Shown: piece after piece, positions 34,625-43,592 of the stretch
Layout of the letters: every line of letters begins with the position of its first letter
How positions within the stretch are numbered: the stretch's first letter is position 1
From: Segetibacter sp.
Lineage (GTDB): Bacteria; Bacteroidota; Bacteroidia; Chitinophagales; Chitinophagaceae
Direction of reading: 5' to 3'
Assembly: GCA_028288485.1 (NCBI GenBank)
Contig: JAQBNO010000110.1
Span: 62,001-126,000 of the forward strand
Length of the DNA stretch: 64,000 bases
Notes under the pieces: generated by a model
Databases searched by the model: none
Told to the model about the DNA's origin: nothing
What the model saw: the letters and a program-made list of their open reading frames with translations, nothing else
Made by a program: the position numbers and the translations under genes

Positions 34625-34939
34625 ATGCAATTTGGAAATTGGAAAATAACTGAAGACAGTATAGCGTGGGATGGAAATAACTTTCAACGATTTGTAATAC
34701 CGGCCAAAGAGCTGAATGTGACAAGGCAGAGCGTTATCGGCGATTCTGCTTTTTATGAATGGATACTTCGTGCAACCGACGAAGACTGGTTAACCCAAAA
34801 CGATCTTTACGACCTGAATTACGCATTTGTTTATGCCATTGCAAGAACTGACCTTGAATTCAACTACGAAATTTTCGACGCCACATTAGAGCAACAGTTT
34901 CTTCTATTCGAGGAAGAGGAGGACGACGATCTGGAATAA
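34625..34939 (+). CDS. Conserved-looking acidic protein, unknown
   Basis: A 104-residue soluble protein with no signal peptide. It is rich in Trp, Tyr and Phe (FGNWKITEDSIAWDGNNFQRF at the start) and ends in a run of Glu and Asp (FEEEEDDDLE). The middle (YEWILRATDEDWLTQNDLYDL) looks helical. It reads as a real gene by composition, but the family is not recognised. A bidirectional terminator lies 80 bp downstream. Confidence 0.65.
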   Translation: MQFGNWKITEDSIAWDGNNFQRFVIPAKELNVTRQSVIGDSAFYEWILRATDEDWLTQNDLYDLNYAFVYAIARTDLEFNYEIFDATLEQQFLLFEEEEDDDLE

Positions 34940-35020
34940 TTGGATTTGATTATGCAGCCACTAATTCCGCAGGTTCCCTTTCAATTCAGGGTTCTATGGT
35001 CGGCATTTAAAAATAGCTGT

Positions 35021-35065
35021 AAAAAAAAGAATAGCTGTAGTGTGAACTACGGCTATTCTTTTTTT
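35021..35065. terminator. Bidirectional terminator
   Basis: AGAATAGC-T-GTAGT pairs with ACTAC-G-GCTATTCT across GTGA, flanked by As and Ts. It serves the convergent genes on both sides. Confidence 0.8.
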
Positions 35066-35096
35066 AAAAACATTCAATAAAACCAGCTATCGAAAC

Positions 35097-35393
35097 TTAG
35101 TCAACGCTTGATGATTTAGTCACGGTTACCTTGTCTGTACGACTTGCAACTGTACCAGAATTGCTTCCGCCTCTTAATAGGGCAACGAGCAACAAAATAA
35201 ATACCGCGGCACCTACAATCCATACAATGGGAGAAGTATACCAGGTACTTGTTTCAGACGTAGTGACTTTTTTAATAGAGGAAGTTGTAGTACTTCCGGC
35301 ATCGTCCTGCGCCCAAATAATAGTTTGAACAAATGCAATCATTAAGAATGTTAGTATTGTCTTGTACGTAAAACCTTTAGTCAGCTGTTTCAT
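35097..35393 (-). CDS. Small exported or membrane-anchored protein, unknown
   Basis: A 98-residue protein. MKQLTKGFTYKTILTFLMIAF leads to a signal-peptide cut after IIWAQ (about 29). A Ser/Thr-rich stretch follows, then one membrane helix (about 60-78, SPIVWIVGAAVFILLLVAL) and a short Ser/Thr/Lys tail. The start at 35393 puts the signal at the N-terminus; a longer frame adds 12 codons. The function is unknown. It may be anchored in the inner membrane with a cytoplasmic tail. Confidence 0.65.
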   Translation of the reverse strand: MKQLTKGFTYKTILTFLMIAFVQTIIWAQDDAGSTTTSSIKKVTTSETSTWYTSPIVWIVGAAVFILLLVALLRGGSNSGTVASRTDKVTVTKSSSVD

Positions 35394-35676
35394 AATAACA
35401 ATTTTTTGTTTAAAAAAATTTAGTTTCAATTCTTTCCCGATTATTTCAACAACTAAGCCAAAGTATTTTTAAATGCCGTAAATCAGCTAAAAAGGGCGCT
35501 CCTGGTATCTGTTTTATTAAAAATCGCCCTGGTTTTTATTTTAGGGATAACTTAAGGATGTGGACTTGTTTGATTTTTTCCATTCACCCACAAACTCAAA
35601 CTGCATCTTCTGCGAACGAAATGTTTAAACGTCTGTAATTTATTTCCCTTCTTAAATACATTGCTATTATTATTCA

Positions 35677-35684
35677 TAGTTTTG
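35677..35684 (+). promoter_or_regulatory. gldF -7 promoter box
   Basis: TAGTTTTG fits TAnnTTTG and ends 5 nt before the gldF ATG. Confidence 0.4.
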
Positions 35685-35689
35685 GCGTT

Positions 35690-36412
35690 ATGTGGATTAT
35701 ATGTATGAAAGAATGGCGTCAATTCTTCAGCAGCCTTACCGGTTATATTGCTATTATCCTTTTCCTGTTGTTAATGGGATTATTCCTTTTTGTATTTCCC
35801 GATTCAAGCATACTCGATTTTGGTTATGCAACCCTCGATAATTTCTTCAGCCTTGCTCCTTACATCATGCTTTTCCTGGTGCCTACTATTACCATGCGCA
35901 GTATGGCTGATGAGTACAAAAGCGGAACATTCGAAATTTTAAAGACCTTGCCATTAAGCCCGGCAAAAATCGTATGGGGTAAATATATCGGCTGCTTACT
36001 AGTGGTAGCAGTAGCATTAATTCCGACCATAATTTATGCTGTCAGCCTCCAACAACTAAGCGCCAAAGGGGGAATTGACGTTGGTGGCACTACAGGTAGT
36101 TATCTGGGATTGCTGATGCTGGGAGCTGTTTACACTTCAGTTGGCATTTGTACCAGCAGTTTTACCAATAATACTGTAGTTGCTTTTATACTGGCCGCTT
36201 TTGTTTGCTTTTTATTATATAGCGGCTTTAGTGCAATAAGTAAACTACCGGTTTTTGCCGGAGGACCGGACTATTATATTGGTATGCTGGGAATAGACTT
36301 TCATTATAAAAGCATCAGCCGGGGTGTTATTGATACGAGGGACGTATTGTATTTTCTTGCAATGACTGTTGTTTTTTTGCTGGTAACCCAGAGGAATTTA
36401 GCAAAGAGATAA
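35690..36412 (+). CDS. gldF: Gliding motility-associated ABC transporter permease GldF
   Basis: A 240-residue ABC-2 type permease with about six membrane helices. MKEWRQFFSSLTGYIAIILFLLL (about 6-28) and SMADEYKSGTFEILKTLPLSPAKIVWGKY (about 71-99) are family landmarks. In gliding Bacteroidota, GldF and GldG work with the ATPase GldA; gldA is not in this window. A start at 35705 would leave a longer leader behind the -7 box, but the first ATG fits the family N-terminus. gldG follows after 122 bp that contain a repeat copy. Confidence 0.9.
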   Translation: MWIICMKEWRQFFSSLTGYIAIILFLLLMGLFLFVFPDSSILDFGYATLDNFFSLAPYIMLFLVPTITMRSMADEYKSGTFEILKTLPLSPAKIVWGKYIGCLLVVAVALIPTIIYAVSLQQLSAKGGIDVGGTTGSYLGLLMLGAVYTSVGICTSSFTNNTVVAFILAAFVCFLLYSGFSAISKLPVFAGGPDYYIGMLGIDFHYKSISRGVIDTRDVLYFLAMTVVFLLVTQRNLAKR

Positions 36413-36467
36413 ATCTAAATCCGAAAAGGCACAACGAGGCTATTTACGTGCTGATTTTTTTGTTGCA

Positions 36468-36522
36468 GTACAAGAGAGTGACACAACGATGTATAATTAA
36501 CAATATGCAGCTGGTCACAAAA
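36468..36522 (-). repeat. Dispersed repeat between gldF and gldG
   Basis: GTACAAGAGAGTGACACAAC then GATG is the core, slightly diverged. Exactly 17 nt later AGCTGGTCACAAAAAG matches the second block. Confidence 0.75.
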
Positions 36523-36534
36523 AGATAATAAATT

Positions 36535-38253
36535 ATGAAGGTGTTGGAAAAAATATTAAAAAATAAACTTTGGTGGTTGTGGCTTTCACTGTTTTTTATT
36601 TTCGTGATTTACCTGGCTTCCATTACCCATTTTAGAATTGACCTGACGAAGGAAAAGCGCTTTTCGTTAAGCGGGTCAACTAAAAGAGTGCTTACGAATT
36701 TAGACGAGCCTGTACAAATTGATGTTTACCTGACAGGTGAGCTGAGTGCGGGATTTAAAAAACTAAGTGTTGCCAGCGAGGAGTTACTAAGCGAATTTAA
36801 AGAGTATGGTAAGGGAAATATTCAATACAGGTTTATACGGCCCGGAGAAGGGTTACCGGACAGTTTGCGGTATGAGGTATACGATAGTTTGGTAAGAATG
36901 GGTGTTCATACTTTTAACAACCAGGTAACGGCGAAAGATGGCGAGGAAAAAACGGAGCGGCTAATTTTTCCGGCGGCTACTGTAATTTATGGAGACCGCA
37001 AAATTCCTGTTGACCTGATGAGCGGAAAAAGCGGGATGGACGAGGAAACCAGTTTAAACTACAGCGAAGCGTTGCTCGAATTTAAATTTGCCGATGCAAT
37101 AGATAAACTTACAAAAAAAGAATTTCCGATAATTGCATATGCTGCAGGAAATGGCGAACCGTTACCTCCTAACGGGACTATTAAAGACCTCTTCGTAAAT
37201 ATGAGCGCCAATTATCGTTTTGGCGTTTTGGACCTCACAACCGCCAGGCTTGATGCTGATACCGTTAATGCTTTGTTGATAGTAAAACCTTCACAGCCTT
37301 TTACAGAAACTGAAAAGCTTAAAATTGACCAATATGTGATGCATGGCGGAAATGTAATTTGGTTTGTTGATAAGCTTTATGCTGAAATGGACAGCTTGTT
37401 GAGAGCTCAGGCAGACTTTGTAGCATTTGATAAAAACCTCGACCTCGACGATATTTTGTTTAAATATGGCGTTCGTATCAATAGCGACCTTTTGCAGGAT
37501 CTGAAATGTGCAAAACAGCCGATTGTAGTTGGCCAAATGGGAAACCAACCACAGATAGAGCGGTTACCGTTTCCTTATTACCCCTTATTAAGTTCGCCGT
37601 CGACACACCCGATCTCTAAAAATCTTGACGATGTATTAAGTATTTTCCCGGGATCGGTTGATACGGTAAAAGCTGCGGGAATAAAAAAGACGATTTTGCT
37701 GGCAAGCGATACAAATAGTCGTACATTAACTACTCCCGCTATCGTTAGCCTGCAAACGGTGAAGTCTGAAGAAGATTTACGGAATTTCACCAAAAGTTAT
37801 CTTCCCGTAGCTGTTTTGTTGGAAGGAAAATTTACTTCGTTGTTTGCTAACAGGCTTACAACTGCATTGAGGGATTCACTTTCAGCGTTTTCCGGCAAAC
37901 CTTTTTTGCCCACTGCCTCCAAAGAAGGCAAACAAATAGTAGTAAGCGATGGAGATATTGTTACCAATGCTGTTACAGAAGGCGAGGGTGCTTTACCAAT
38001 GGGCATGCAGCAATACGAAAATTACCAATTTGCAAACAGGGAGTTTGTGATGAATGCTGTGGACTACCTGGTTAACCCAACCGGTGTTTTGGAAACGAGG
38101 GGTAAAGATTTTACCCTGCGCCTGCTGGATAAAAACAAAATACTCGCACAAAAAACGATGTGGCAGTTTGTGAATATTGGATTGCCCGTTTTGCTGGTAT
38201 TACTTTTCGGATGGTTGTATCAAATGAAAAGGAAGAAAGATTTTGCGGCCTGA
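36535..38253 (+). CDS. gldG: Gliding motility-associated ABC transporter substrate-binding component GldG
   Basis: A 572-residue protein anchored by an N-terminal helix (about 11-30, LWWLWLSLFFIFVIYL) and a C-terminal helix (about 547-566). The large part between is periplasmic and begins with FRIDLTKEKRFSLSGSTKRVL, the GldG/DUF4350-like entry block; DKLTKKEFPIIAYAAGNGEP and LIVKPSQPFTETEKLKIDQY are further family blocks. It is encoded with gldF and is probably needed for the same transporter. A role in gliding is known for the family in Flavobacterium and inferred here. Confidence 0.9.
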   Translation: MKVLEKILKNKLWWLWLSLFFIFVIYLASITHFRIDLTKEKRFSLSGSTKRVLTNLDEPVQIDVYLTGELSAGFKKLSVASEELLSEFKEYGKGNIQYRFIRPGEGLPDSLRYEVYDSLVRMGVHTFNNQVTAKDGEEKTERLIFPAATVIYGDRKIPVDLMSGKSGMDEETSLNYSEALLEFKFADAIDKLTKKEFPIIAYAAGNGEPLPPNGTIKDLFVNMSANYRFGVLDLTTARLDADTVNALLIVKPSQPFTETEKLKIDQYVMHGGNVIWFVDKLYAEMDSLLRAQADFVAFDKNLDLDDILFKYGVRINSDLLQDLKCAKQPIVVGQMGNQPQIERLPFPYYPLLSSPSTHPISKNLDDVLSIFPGSVDTVKAAGIKKTILLASDTNSRTLTTPAIVSLQTVKSEEDLRNFTKSYLPVAVLLEGKFTSLFANRLTTALRDSLSAFSGKPFLPTASKEGKQIVVSDGDIVTNAVTEGEGALPMGMQQYENYQFANREFVMNAVDYLVNPTGVLETRGKDFTLRLLDKNKILAQKTMWQFVNIGLPVLLVLLFGWLYQMKRKKDFAA

Positions 38254-38337
38254 TTAACGCAAAACCAGTTGCGCTGCTATAAATACCTGGCTAAAGTCAT
38301 TTTATGTACAAGCATTAGTTATAGATGCTGCTTCTGC

Positions 38338-38368
38338 TGTCCGGACGGATCACCTTTGGTGACGTCGG
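38338..38368 (+). repeat. Diverged dispersed repeat (TCCGG subtype)
   Basis: TGTCCGGACGGATCACCTTT then GGTGACGTC aligns to the copies at 17341 and 21825. The CTTGTAC end is absent. Confidence 0.4.
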
Positions 38369-38474
38369 ATTCCGTTCATCCTTAGTGCCCTGTTGTTATT
38401 TGTCGTGGGTTGTATTTTAACAGGTAATGAATGATGTTGGAAGCATCTGGTAATAGCTTTGATTTTTTTCTGCC

Positions 38475-38482
38475 TATTTTTG
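38475..38482 (+). promoter_or_regulatory. -7 promoter box of the TerC-family gene
   Basis: TATTTTTG fits the consensus, 22 nt before the ATG. Confidence 0.5.
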
Positions 38483-38504
38483 CAAACTAATATTTTAACG
38501 GCTG

Positions 38505-39476
38505 ATGATAGATAACCAGACGACCTATTTCATCTTTGGATTGGTAGTGATTGTAGCATTAATCCTTGACCTTGGCTTACTAAGCAAAAAAAACACAGCT
38601 ATAACAATAAAAAAGGCGCTATTCCAAACAGCCTTTTGGATAACCTTATCCCTGGCTTTTTTCGGTTATTTATGGTTGAAAAAAGACGGTATTGTAGCTA
38701 CAAAGTACATCACCGCTTACCTGATGGAGTGGAGCCTTAGTATTGACAATATTTTTGTTTTCATTCTTATATTTTCATTTTTTAAAGTAAAAGAATCGGA
38801 TGCCGGTCGTGCATTGCTTATTGGCATTTTACTGGCAATCGTTTTCAGGATACTGTTTATCTGGCTTGGGATCGAACTAATAGACCGCTTCCATTGGATC
38901 ATGTACATTTTTGGTGCTTTCTTACTGTATACCGGTTTTAAATTGTTTTTTCAAAAAGAAGATGAAGACTATAACCCGGCAAACAGCAAAATCTACCAGG
39001 TAAGCCGAAAACTGTTTCGCTTGACAGATGTTGAGCCGAAAGGCAGGTTTATTATTAGCGCCAAAGGGAAAATATATTTTACTACACTCAGTATGGTAGT
39101 GTTGATGCTTGCAGCCACAGATATCGTTTTTGCACTTGACAGTATTCCGACTGTTGTTTCGCTGGTGAGGGAAAAAGCAGATATTCCATTTTCGCCAGAT
39201 GATATATTGGTTATTTATTCGTCCAATATTTTCGCTGTGTTAGGTTTACGAAGCCTCTTTTTTCTTTTGCAAGGAGCGGTTGATAAATTCGGTTACCTGC
39301 AACAAGGTATAGCAGTAGTTTTGGTATTTATCGGGGTAAAAATGCTTATAGAATACTTCGACATCCACATTTCCATTTATATCTCCCTCGTAATTATAGT
39401 CGTTTGTCTGGTCTCAGCAATCCTGTATTCGCTGTATAAAACCCGGAAGGATAAGTTAACCTCTCATTCAACCTGA
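38505..39476 (+). CDS. TerC/Alx family membrane protein
   Basis: A 323-residue protein with about eight membrane helices. The TerC signature lies in MEWSLSIDNIFVFILIFSFFKV (about 74-95), whose in-membrane Asp is conserved, and AATDIVFALDSIPTVV (about 203-218) holds the second conserved Asp pair. Members handle metal ions, with manganese export shown for some. It was once linked to tellurite resistance, but no ter genes are present here. It is a single gene followed after 33 bp by murF-alr. Confidence 0.92.
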   Translation: MIDNQTTYFIFGLVVIVALILDLGLLSKKNTAITIKKALFQTAFWITLSLAFFGYLWLKKDGIVATKYITAYLMEWSLSIDNIFVFILIFSFFKVKESDAGRALLIGILLAIVFRILFIWLGIELIDRFHWIMYIFGAFLLYTGFKLFFQKEDEDYNPANSKIYQVSRKLFRLTDVEPKGRFIISAKGKIYFTTLSMVVLMLAATDIVFALDSIPTVVSLVREKADIPFSPDDILVIYSSNIFAVLGLRSLFFLLQGAVDKFGYLQQGIAVVLVFIGVKMLIEYFDIHISIYISLVIIVVCLVSAILYSLYKTRKDKLTSHST

Positions 39477-39509
39477 ACATTATAACATTCACACGCTTAT
39501 ATTTTACGC

Positions 39510-41975
39510 TTGCCACATACATTAAAAGACATTTCGGAAATTATAAGTGAAGATGCTGTTATAGTGCAACCCTCCGTTGTTATCGATCACTTGTTAATCG
39601 ACAGCCGGCGTCTCGTTTTTGCCGAAGGAAGTCTTTTTTTTGCCTTACATAGTTCCAGAAGAAACGGACAGATCTTCGTTGACGAATTATATAGTAGCGG
39701 GGTACAAAGTTTTGTTGTTACAAAAAACTTTGATCATTCACCTTACCCTGAAGCAAATTTCATAAAGGTCAACGACCCTTTAAGAGCCTTGCAAAAGTTG
39801 GTGGCGTACCATCGCAAACAATTTAAAATTCCGGTAATCGGCATAACAGGCAGTAACGGAAAAACGATTGTAAAAGAATGGCTATACCAGTTGTTACATT
39901 CGGATTATAATATTGTAAGAAGTCCTAAAAGTTATAATTCTCAAATTGGTGTTCCCTTAAGTGTTTGGCAAATAAATGACGAACATACCCTTGGCATTTT
40001 TGAAGCAGGCATATCGGAGCCGGGTGAAATGGATTTTCTTGAAAGTATCATTCAGCCAACAATTGGTATACTTACTAATGTAGGCGCTGCTCATAGTGCT
40101 GGATTCAAAAGCAAGGAAGAAAAGGTTCTCGAGAAATGGAAACTGTTTAAAAACGCTTTTGTCATTATCAGCAACAACCAGGATCCTGCAATTACCGCTG
40201 CTATCGCTTCGAAAAGCAAAGAAAAACTTTTTATCTGGGGTGATAGCAGCGCCGACCTTACCATAACAACTATTAAAAAGGAAGAAAACTCCTGCACAAT
40301 TACTGCAACATATACAAATAAAGCAATTTCAATATCCATTCCTTTTACCGATGATGCTTCGATTGAAAACGCAATAACCTGCTGGGCTGTATTGCTATTT
40401 TTAGAGGTTGAAGGCTCAGTGATAAAGCAGCGCATGGCAACTTTGCAACCGGTGGAGATGCGGTTACAATTGAAGAAGGGAATAAATAGTTGCTCCATTA
40501 TTAACGATAGCTATAGCAACGACTTAAGCAGCCTGCGAATTGCCCTCGACTTTTTACAGCAACAAACAGGCAACCAGTCTGCAACTGTTATTCTTTCCGA
40601 CCTGGGAGAAGTTGAAAGTTCAGGGGAACAATACCAAAAAGTGCTGCAAGCCCTTGTTCAGCATAACGTTACTAAGTTCATCGGTATTGGTCCACGCCTA
40701 AGTGCTTTAAAAGCCGATTTTACCACTACCCTTCCCCATTCTTATTTCTATCCGTCGGTAGAAGCCTTCATTCAACATTTTGCTAATTTCAGGTTTAGGG
40801 ATGAAGTAATTCTGCTAAAAGGTGCAAGAGCATTTGAGTTCGAACATATCAATTTGTTGTTCGAACAAAAGATACACCAGACAGTTCTTGAAGTAAACCT
40901 TTCCGCAATGGCCCACAACCTGAAAGAATACCAGCGATACGTTGCGCCTGCCACCAAAGTGATGGCTATGGTAAAGGCATTCAGTTATGGAAGCGGAAGT
41001 GCAGAAGTGGCGAGTGTACTACAGTTTCATAAAGTTGATTACCTCGCCGTTGCCTATGCCGACGAGGGAGTAGAACTCAGAAAATCAGGCATAAATATGC
41101 CGGTAATGGTAATGAATCCAGAAACCATTACTTTCCAGTCTCTTGTCCAGTATAACCTGGAGCCCGAGATGTATTCTTTCGGAATTTTAAAAGCTTTCAC
41201 TGCCTATATTGAAAATGAAGGCTTACAGCAATTCCCGGTTCACATCAAGATAGATACGGGCATGCATCGCCTTGGTTTTGACTCCGCTGATCTCGACAAG
41301 CTTGTAAACTTTTTAAAAGAGAATCCCCGCCTGGTTGTGAAAAGTGTTTTTAGCCATTTAGTAGCCAGCGAAAATGCGGAACACGATGGATTTACGCGAC
41401 GGCAGGTTAAACAATTTTTGGAGGCAACCGAATTGATAAAACAAACAACAGGTTATCCATTTACCAGGCATATTTCGAATTCAGCCGCCATTTTTCGCCA
41501 TCCCCAGTACCAGTTCGAGATGGTTCGGCTTGGAATTGGTTTGTACGGCGTAGATAGCAGTGCAGGCAATCAACTATCGTTGCAAACTGTTGCCACTTTA
41601 CGTTCCACTATAGCCCAGATCAGGGAAGTGAAGAAAGGCGAAACGGTTGGCTATAGCCGTAGAGCAATTATGAATAGAGACAGCGTGATAGCCACAATGA
41701 GGATTGGCTACGCTGATGGGTTCAGCCGTAAATTAGGAAATGGCGTGGGGCATGTATTTATAAAAGGTCAACTCGCCGCAGTTGTGGGAAGTGTTTGCAT
41801 GGATATGACGATGATTGATATAACCGGTATTGATGGAATATCGGAAGGAGACGTAGTGGAGATATTTGGAGCAAATCTGCCTGTGGAGCAGGTCGCAAAA
41901 TGGTGCGATACAATTCCATATGAAATAATGACAAGTGTCAGTCACCGGGTAAAGCGTGAATACTACGAGGAGTAA
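39510..41975 (+). CDS. Fused MurF (UDP-MurNAc-tripeptide:D-Ala-D-Ala ligase) and alanine racemase
   Basis: An 821-residue bifunctional enzyme for peptidoglycan precursors. Residues 1-450 are MurF: VIGITGSNGKTIVKEW is the ATP loop, and FEAGISEPGEMDFL and INDSYSNDLSSL are Mur ligase blocks. Residues about 455-821 are the PLP alanine racemase: Lys489 in AMVKAFSYGSG binds PLP, and Tyr734 in RIGYADGFSRKLGNG is the second base. The racemase supplies the D-Ala that the ligase uses as dipeptide. This fusion is known in Bacteroidota. The start is a TTG, because no ATG fits before the MurF N-terminus. Confidence 0.94.
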   Translation: MPHTLKDISEIISEDAVIVQPSVVIDHLLIDSRRLVFAEGSLFFALHSSRRNGQIFVDELYSSGVQSFVVTKNFDHSPYPEANFIKVNDPLRALQKLVAYHRKQFKIPVIGITGSNGKTIVKEWLYQLLHSDYNIVRSPKSYNSQIGVPLSVWQINDEHTLGIFEAGISEPGEMDFLESIIQPTIGILTNVGAAHSAGFKSKEEKVLEKWKLFKNAFVIISNNQDPAITAAIASKSKEKLFIWGDSSADLTITTIKKEENSCTITATYTNKAISISIPFTDDASIENAITCWAVLLFLEVEGSVIKQRMATLQPVEMRLQLKKGINSCSIINDSYSNDLSSLRIALDFLQQQTGNQSATVILSDLGEVESSGEQYQKVLQALVQHNVTKFIGIGPRLSALKADFTTTLPHSYFYPSVEAFIQHFANFRFRDEVILLKGARAFEFEHINLLFEQKIHQTVLEVNLSAMAHNLKEYQRYVAPATKVMAMVKAFSYGSGSAEVASVLQFHKVDYLAVAYADEGVELRKSGINMPVMVMNPETITFQSLVQYNLEPEMYSFGILKAFTAYIENEGLQQFPVHIKIDTGMHRLGFDSADLDKLVNFLKENPRLVVKSVFSHLVASENAEHDGFTRRQVKQFLEATELIKQTTGYPFTRHISNSAAIFRHPQYQFEMVRLGIGLYGVDSSAGNQLSLQTVATLRSTIAQIREVKKGETVGYSRRAIMNRDSVIATMRIGYADGFSRKLGNGVGHVFIKGQLAAVVGSVCMDMTMIDITGIDGISEGDVVEIFGANLPVEQVAKWCDTIPYEIMTSVSHRVKREYYEE

Positions 41976-42016
41976 CCCTATCCTATCCTATCCTATCCTT
42001 TTCATTTCCTATAGTT

Positions 42017-42047
42017 AAGCCTTCCGAGTGCAGATTCGGCTTTTTTT
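42017..42047 (+). terminator. Terminator after murF-alr
   Basis: AAGCC and GGCTT, with an inner CCGA / TCGG pairing, are followed by seven Ts. Confidence 0.55.
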
Positions 42048-42301
42048 GCTATTTCGTCGCCGCCTAAAGGCTGAGCAGCGTAGAGGTGGCAATTTGTTTA
42101 CCTGCAAATCATGTAGCACCCACCATTTTCCCTCATTATAATAAAAGGTGTGCATAATGCAGCTATACGTAAAAACTTAGCGTGCAAACGTTTGAAATTT
42201 ACATTGTCGGCAACATACGGTAAGCGCCTTAATTTTCTTTATCTCTCATATAAAAAATGTTACAGCTGTTATAAATCATCCTTTCGTGAAAGCTGTTTAC
42301 C

Positions 42302-42309
42302 TATCTTTG
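42302..42309 (+). promoter_or_regulatory. lspA -7 promoter box
   Basis: TATCTTTG, 18 nt before the chosen GTG start. A start at 42286 would lie upstream of it, which helps decide the start. Confidence 0.5.
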
Positions 42310-42327
42310 GCTCAAAATTTTTTGATA

Positions 42328-43008
42328 GTGAAGTCCCGGAACATTATTTTTCTAATACTGCTTATTTTGGTCATCGACCAGGTCTTTAAAGTTTATATTA
42401 AAACTCATTTTTATATTGGGCACGAGGTAAAAGTTCTAGGTTTGAACTGGTTTAGGCTACATTTTGTTGAAAATGAAGGAATGGCATGGGGATGGAAAAT
42501 GGGTGGTGAATGGGGCAAAGTCGCCCTTACTTTATTTCGCCTCGCTGCTGTAATAGCAGGTGTTTTCATTATTCGTGATTTTATCAGGAAGAAGTATCAT
42601 ACAGGTTTTATTTACTGCAGCGCCTTAATTTTTGCCGGTGCTTTAGGAAATTTGATCGATAGCATGTTTTACGGGCTTATTTTTAATGATAGCGATCCGT
42701 ATACTCAAAATGTCGCCGAAATTTTTCCGAAAGCTGGAGGTTATGCCGGTTTTTTACATGGGAAAGTCGTTGACATGCTCTATTTCCCTTTAATAACCAA
42801 TGCCCGTTACCCGTCATGGTTTCCCTTTTGGAACGGAGAAGAATTTGAGTTCTTTCGCCCGGTATTTAATATTGCAGACGCATCTATTTCAATAGGTGTA
42901 ATCATTATCCTTCTATTCCAAAATCGATTTTTCAAGAAACACGAAGAACAGAAAAGTATTGCAACAGAAAGCAATATGCCGGTAGATGATAATGTAACTG
43001 TTGTATAA
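42328..43008 (+). CDS. lspA: Lipoprotein signal peptidase (signal peptidase II)
   Basis: A 226-residue inner-membrane aspartic protease that removes signal peptides from prolipoproteins. Four membrane helices are visible. The substrate pocket is FVENEGMAWGW (about 47-57), the first catalytic Asp lies in GALGNLIDSMFYG (about 107-119) and the second in VFNIADASISIGV. A long loop between them (WFPFWNGEEFEFFRPVFN) is common in Bacteroidota LspA. The start GTG at 42328 follows the promoter box and gives the usual short N-terminus. Confidence 0.94.
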   Translation: MKSRNIIFLILLILVIDQVFKVYIKTHFYIGHEVKVLGLNWFRLHFVENEGMAWGWKMGGEWGKVALTLFRLAAVIAGVFIIRDFIRKKYHTGFIYCSALIFAGALGNLIDSMFYGLIFNDSDPYTQNVAEIFPKAGGYAGFLHGKVVDMLYFPLITNARYPSWFPFWNGEEFEFFRPVFNIADASISIGVIIILLFQNRFFKKHEEQKSIATESNMPVDDNVTVV

Positions 43009-43592
43009 GCGTAAGAATAATTGATCTTAATTCTACGATCGCTTTTCCGCTTATTTATGTGACTGTTAAAAACACCTATCTCTTATTGAGGTTCACTTAA
43101 CCAACTCCGCTTTGCGAGGTAAACTACCTCCACAACTGCTATTTTCAAGGTAGCTCCCAACGGAGAAAAACTGCAGTTTCCTGGCCTCTGAACGTGTAGC
43201 TGAGGGATCAATGTTGCTGCTACCCATCCTTCTGAAGGCACAGACTAAAAAAGAGGGTAGTAACAAAATCTGATGTTGATACCATAAAATAAGTATAGTT
43301 TACTTTAACCAGTATTACATCAAATACAAATGGCAACTAATATTTAGGTCCATTAAAAGCCTGTTCGGGAAAAGTTAGTCAGGAACAGTACGTTAAAAGA
43401 GATTGACACTACTTGTAACTTTTATAGGAACCGTGTAGAAGTTATTGCTGCCTGTGAAACAAAACTGCGGATATATTTCAGTTGGCAGTTTAATTAAAAG
43501 CCATGCAACGAAGACGACCCTGAATAAAAAATGGCTGTCTCTACATTTGAGACAGCCATTTTAAAAATATTATAACCTCGCTATCTACTCGG
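43009..43592. other. Convergent intergenic region
   Basis: No gene or core repeat was recognised over 584 bp. A bidirectional terminator closes it at 43528-43562. Confidence 0.5.
43528..43562. terminator. Bidirectional terminator
   Basis: AAAATGGCTGTCTC / GAGACAGCCATTTT is a perfect 14-bp stem with a 7-nt loop, between convergent genes. Confidence 0.85.

Larger units (their letters stand above)
41976..42327. other. Intergenic region with a tandem CTATC tract and terminator
   Basis: A CTATC pentamer is repeated about four times at 41978-41998, directly after the murF-alr stop, then a terminator at 42017-42047. The rest is the lspA promoter region; a short frame at 42150-42389 was rejected. 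Confidence 0.5.

Noticed and set aside
38505-39476. Tellurite-resistance function for the TerC-family protein
   Set aside because: No other ter genes are present; family members mostly act in metal-ion homeostasis.
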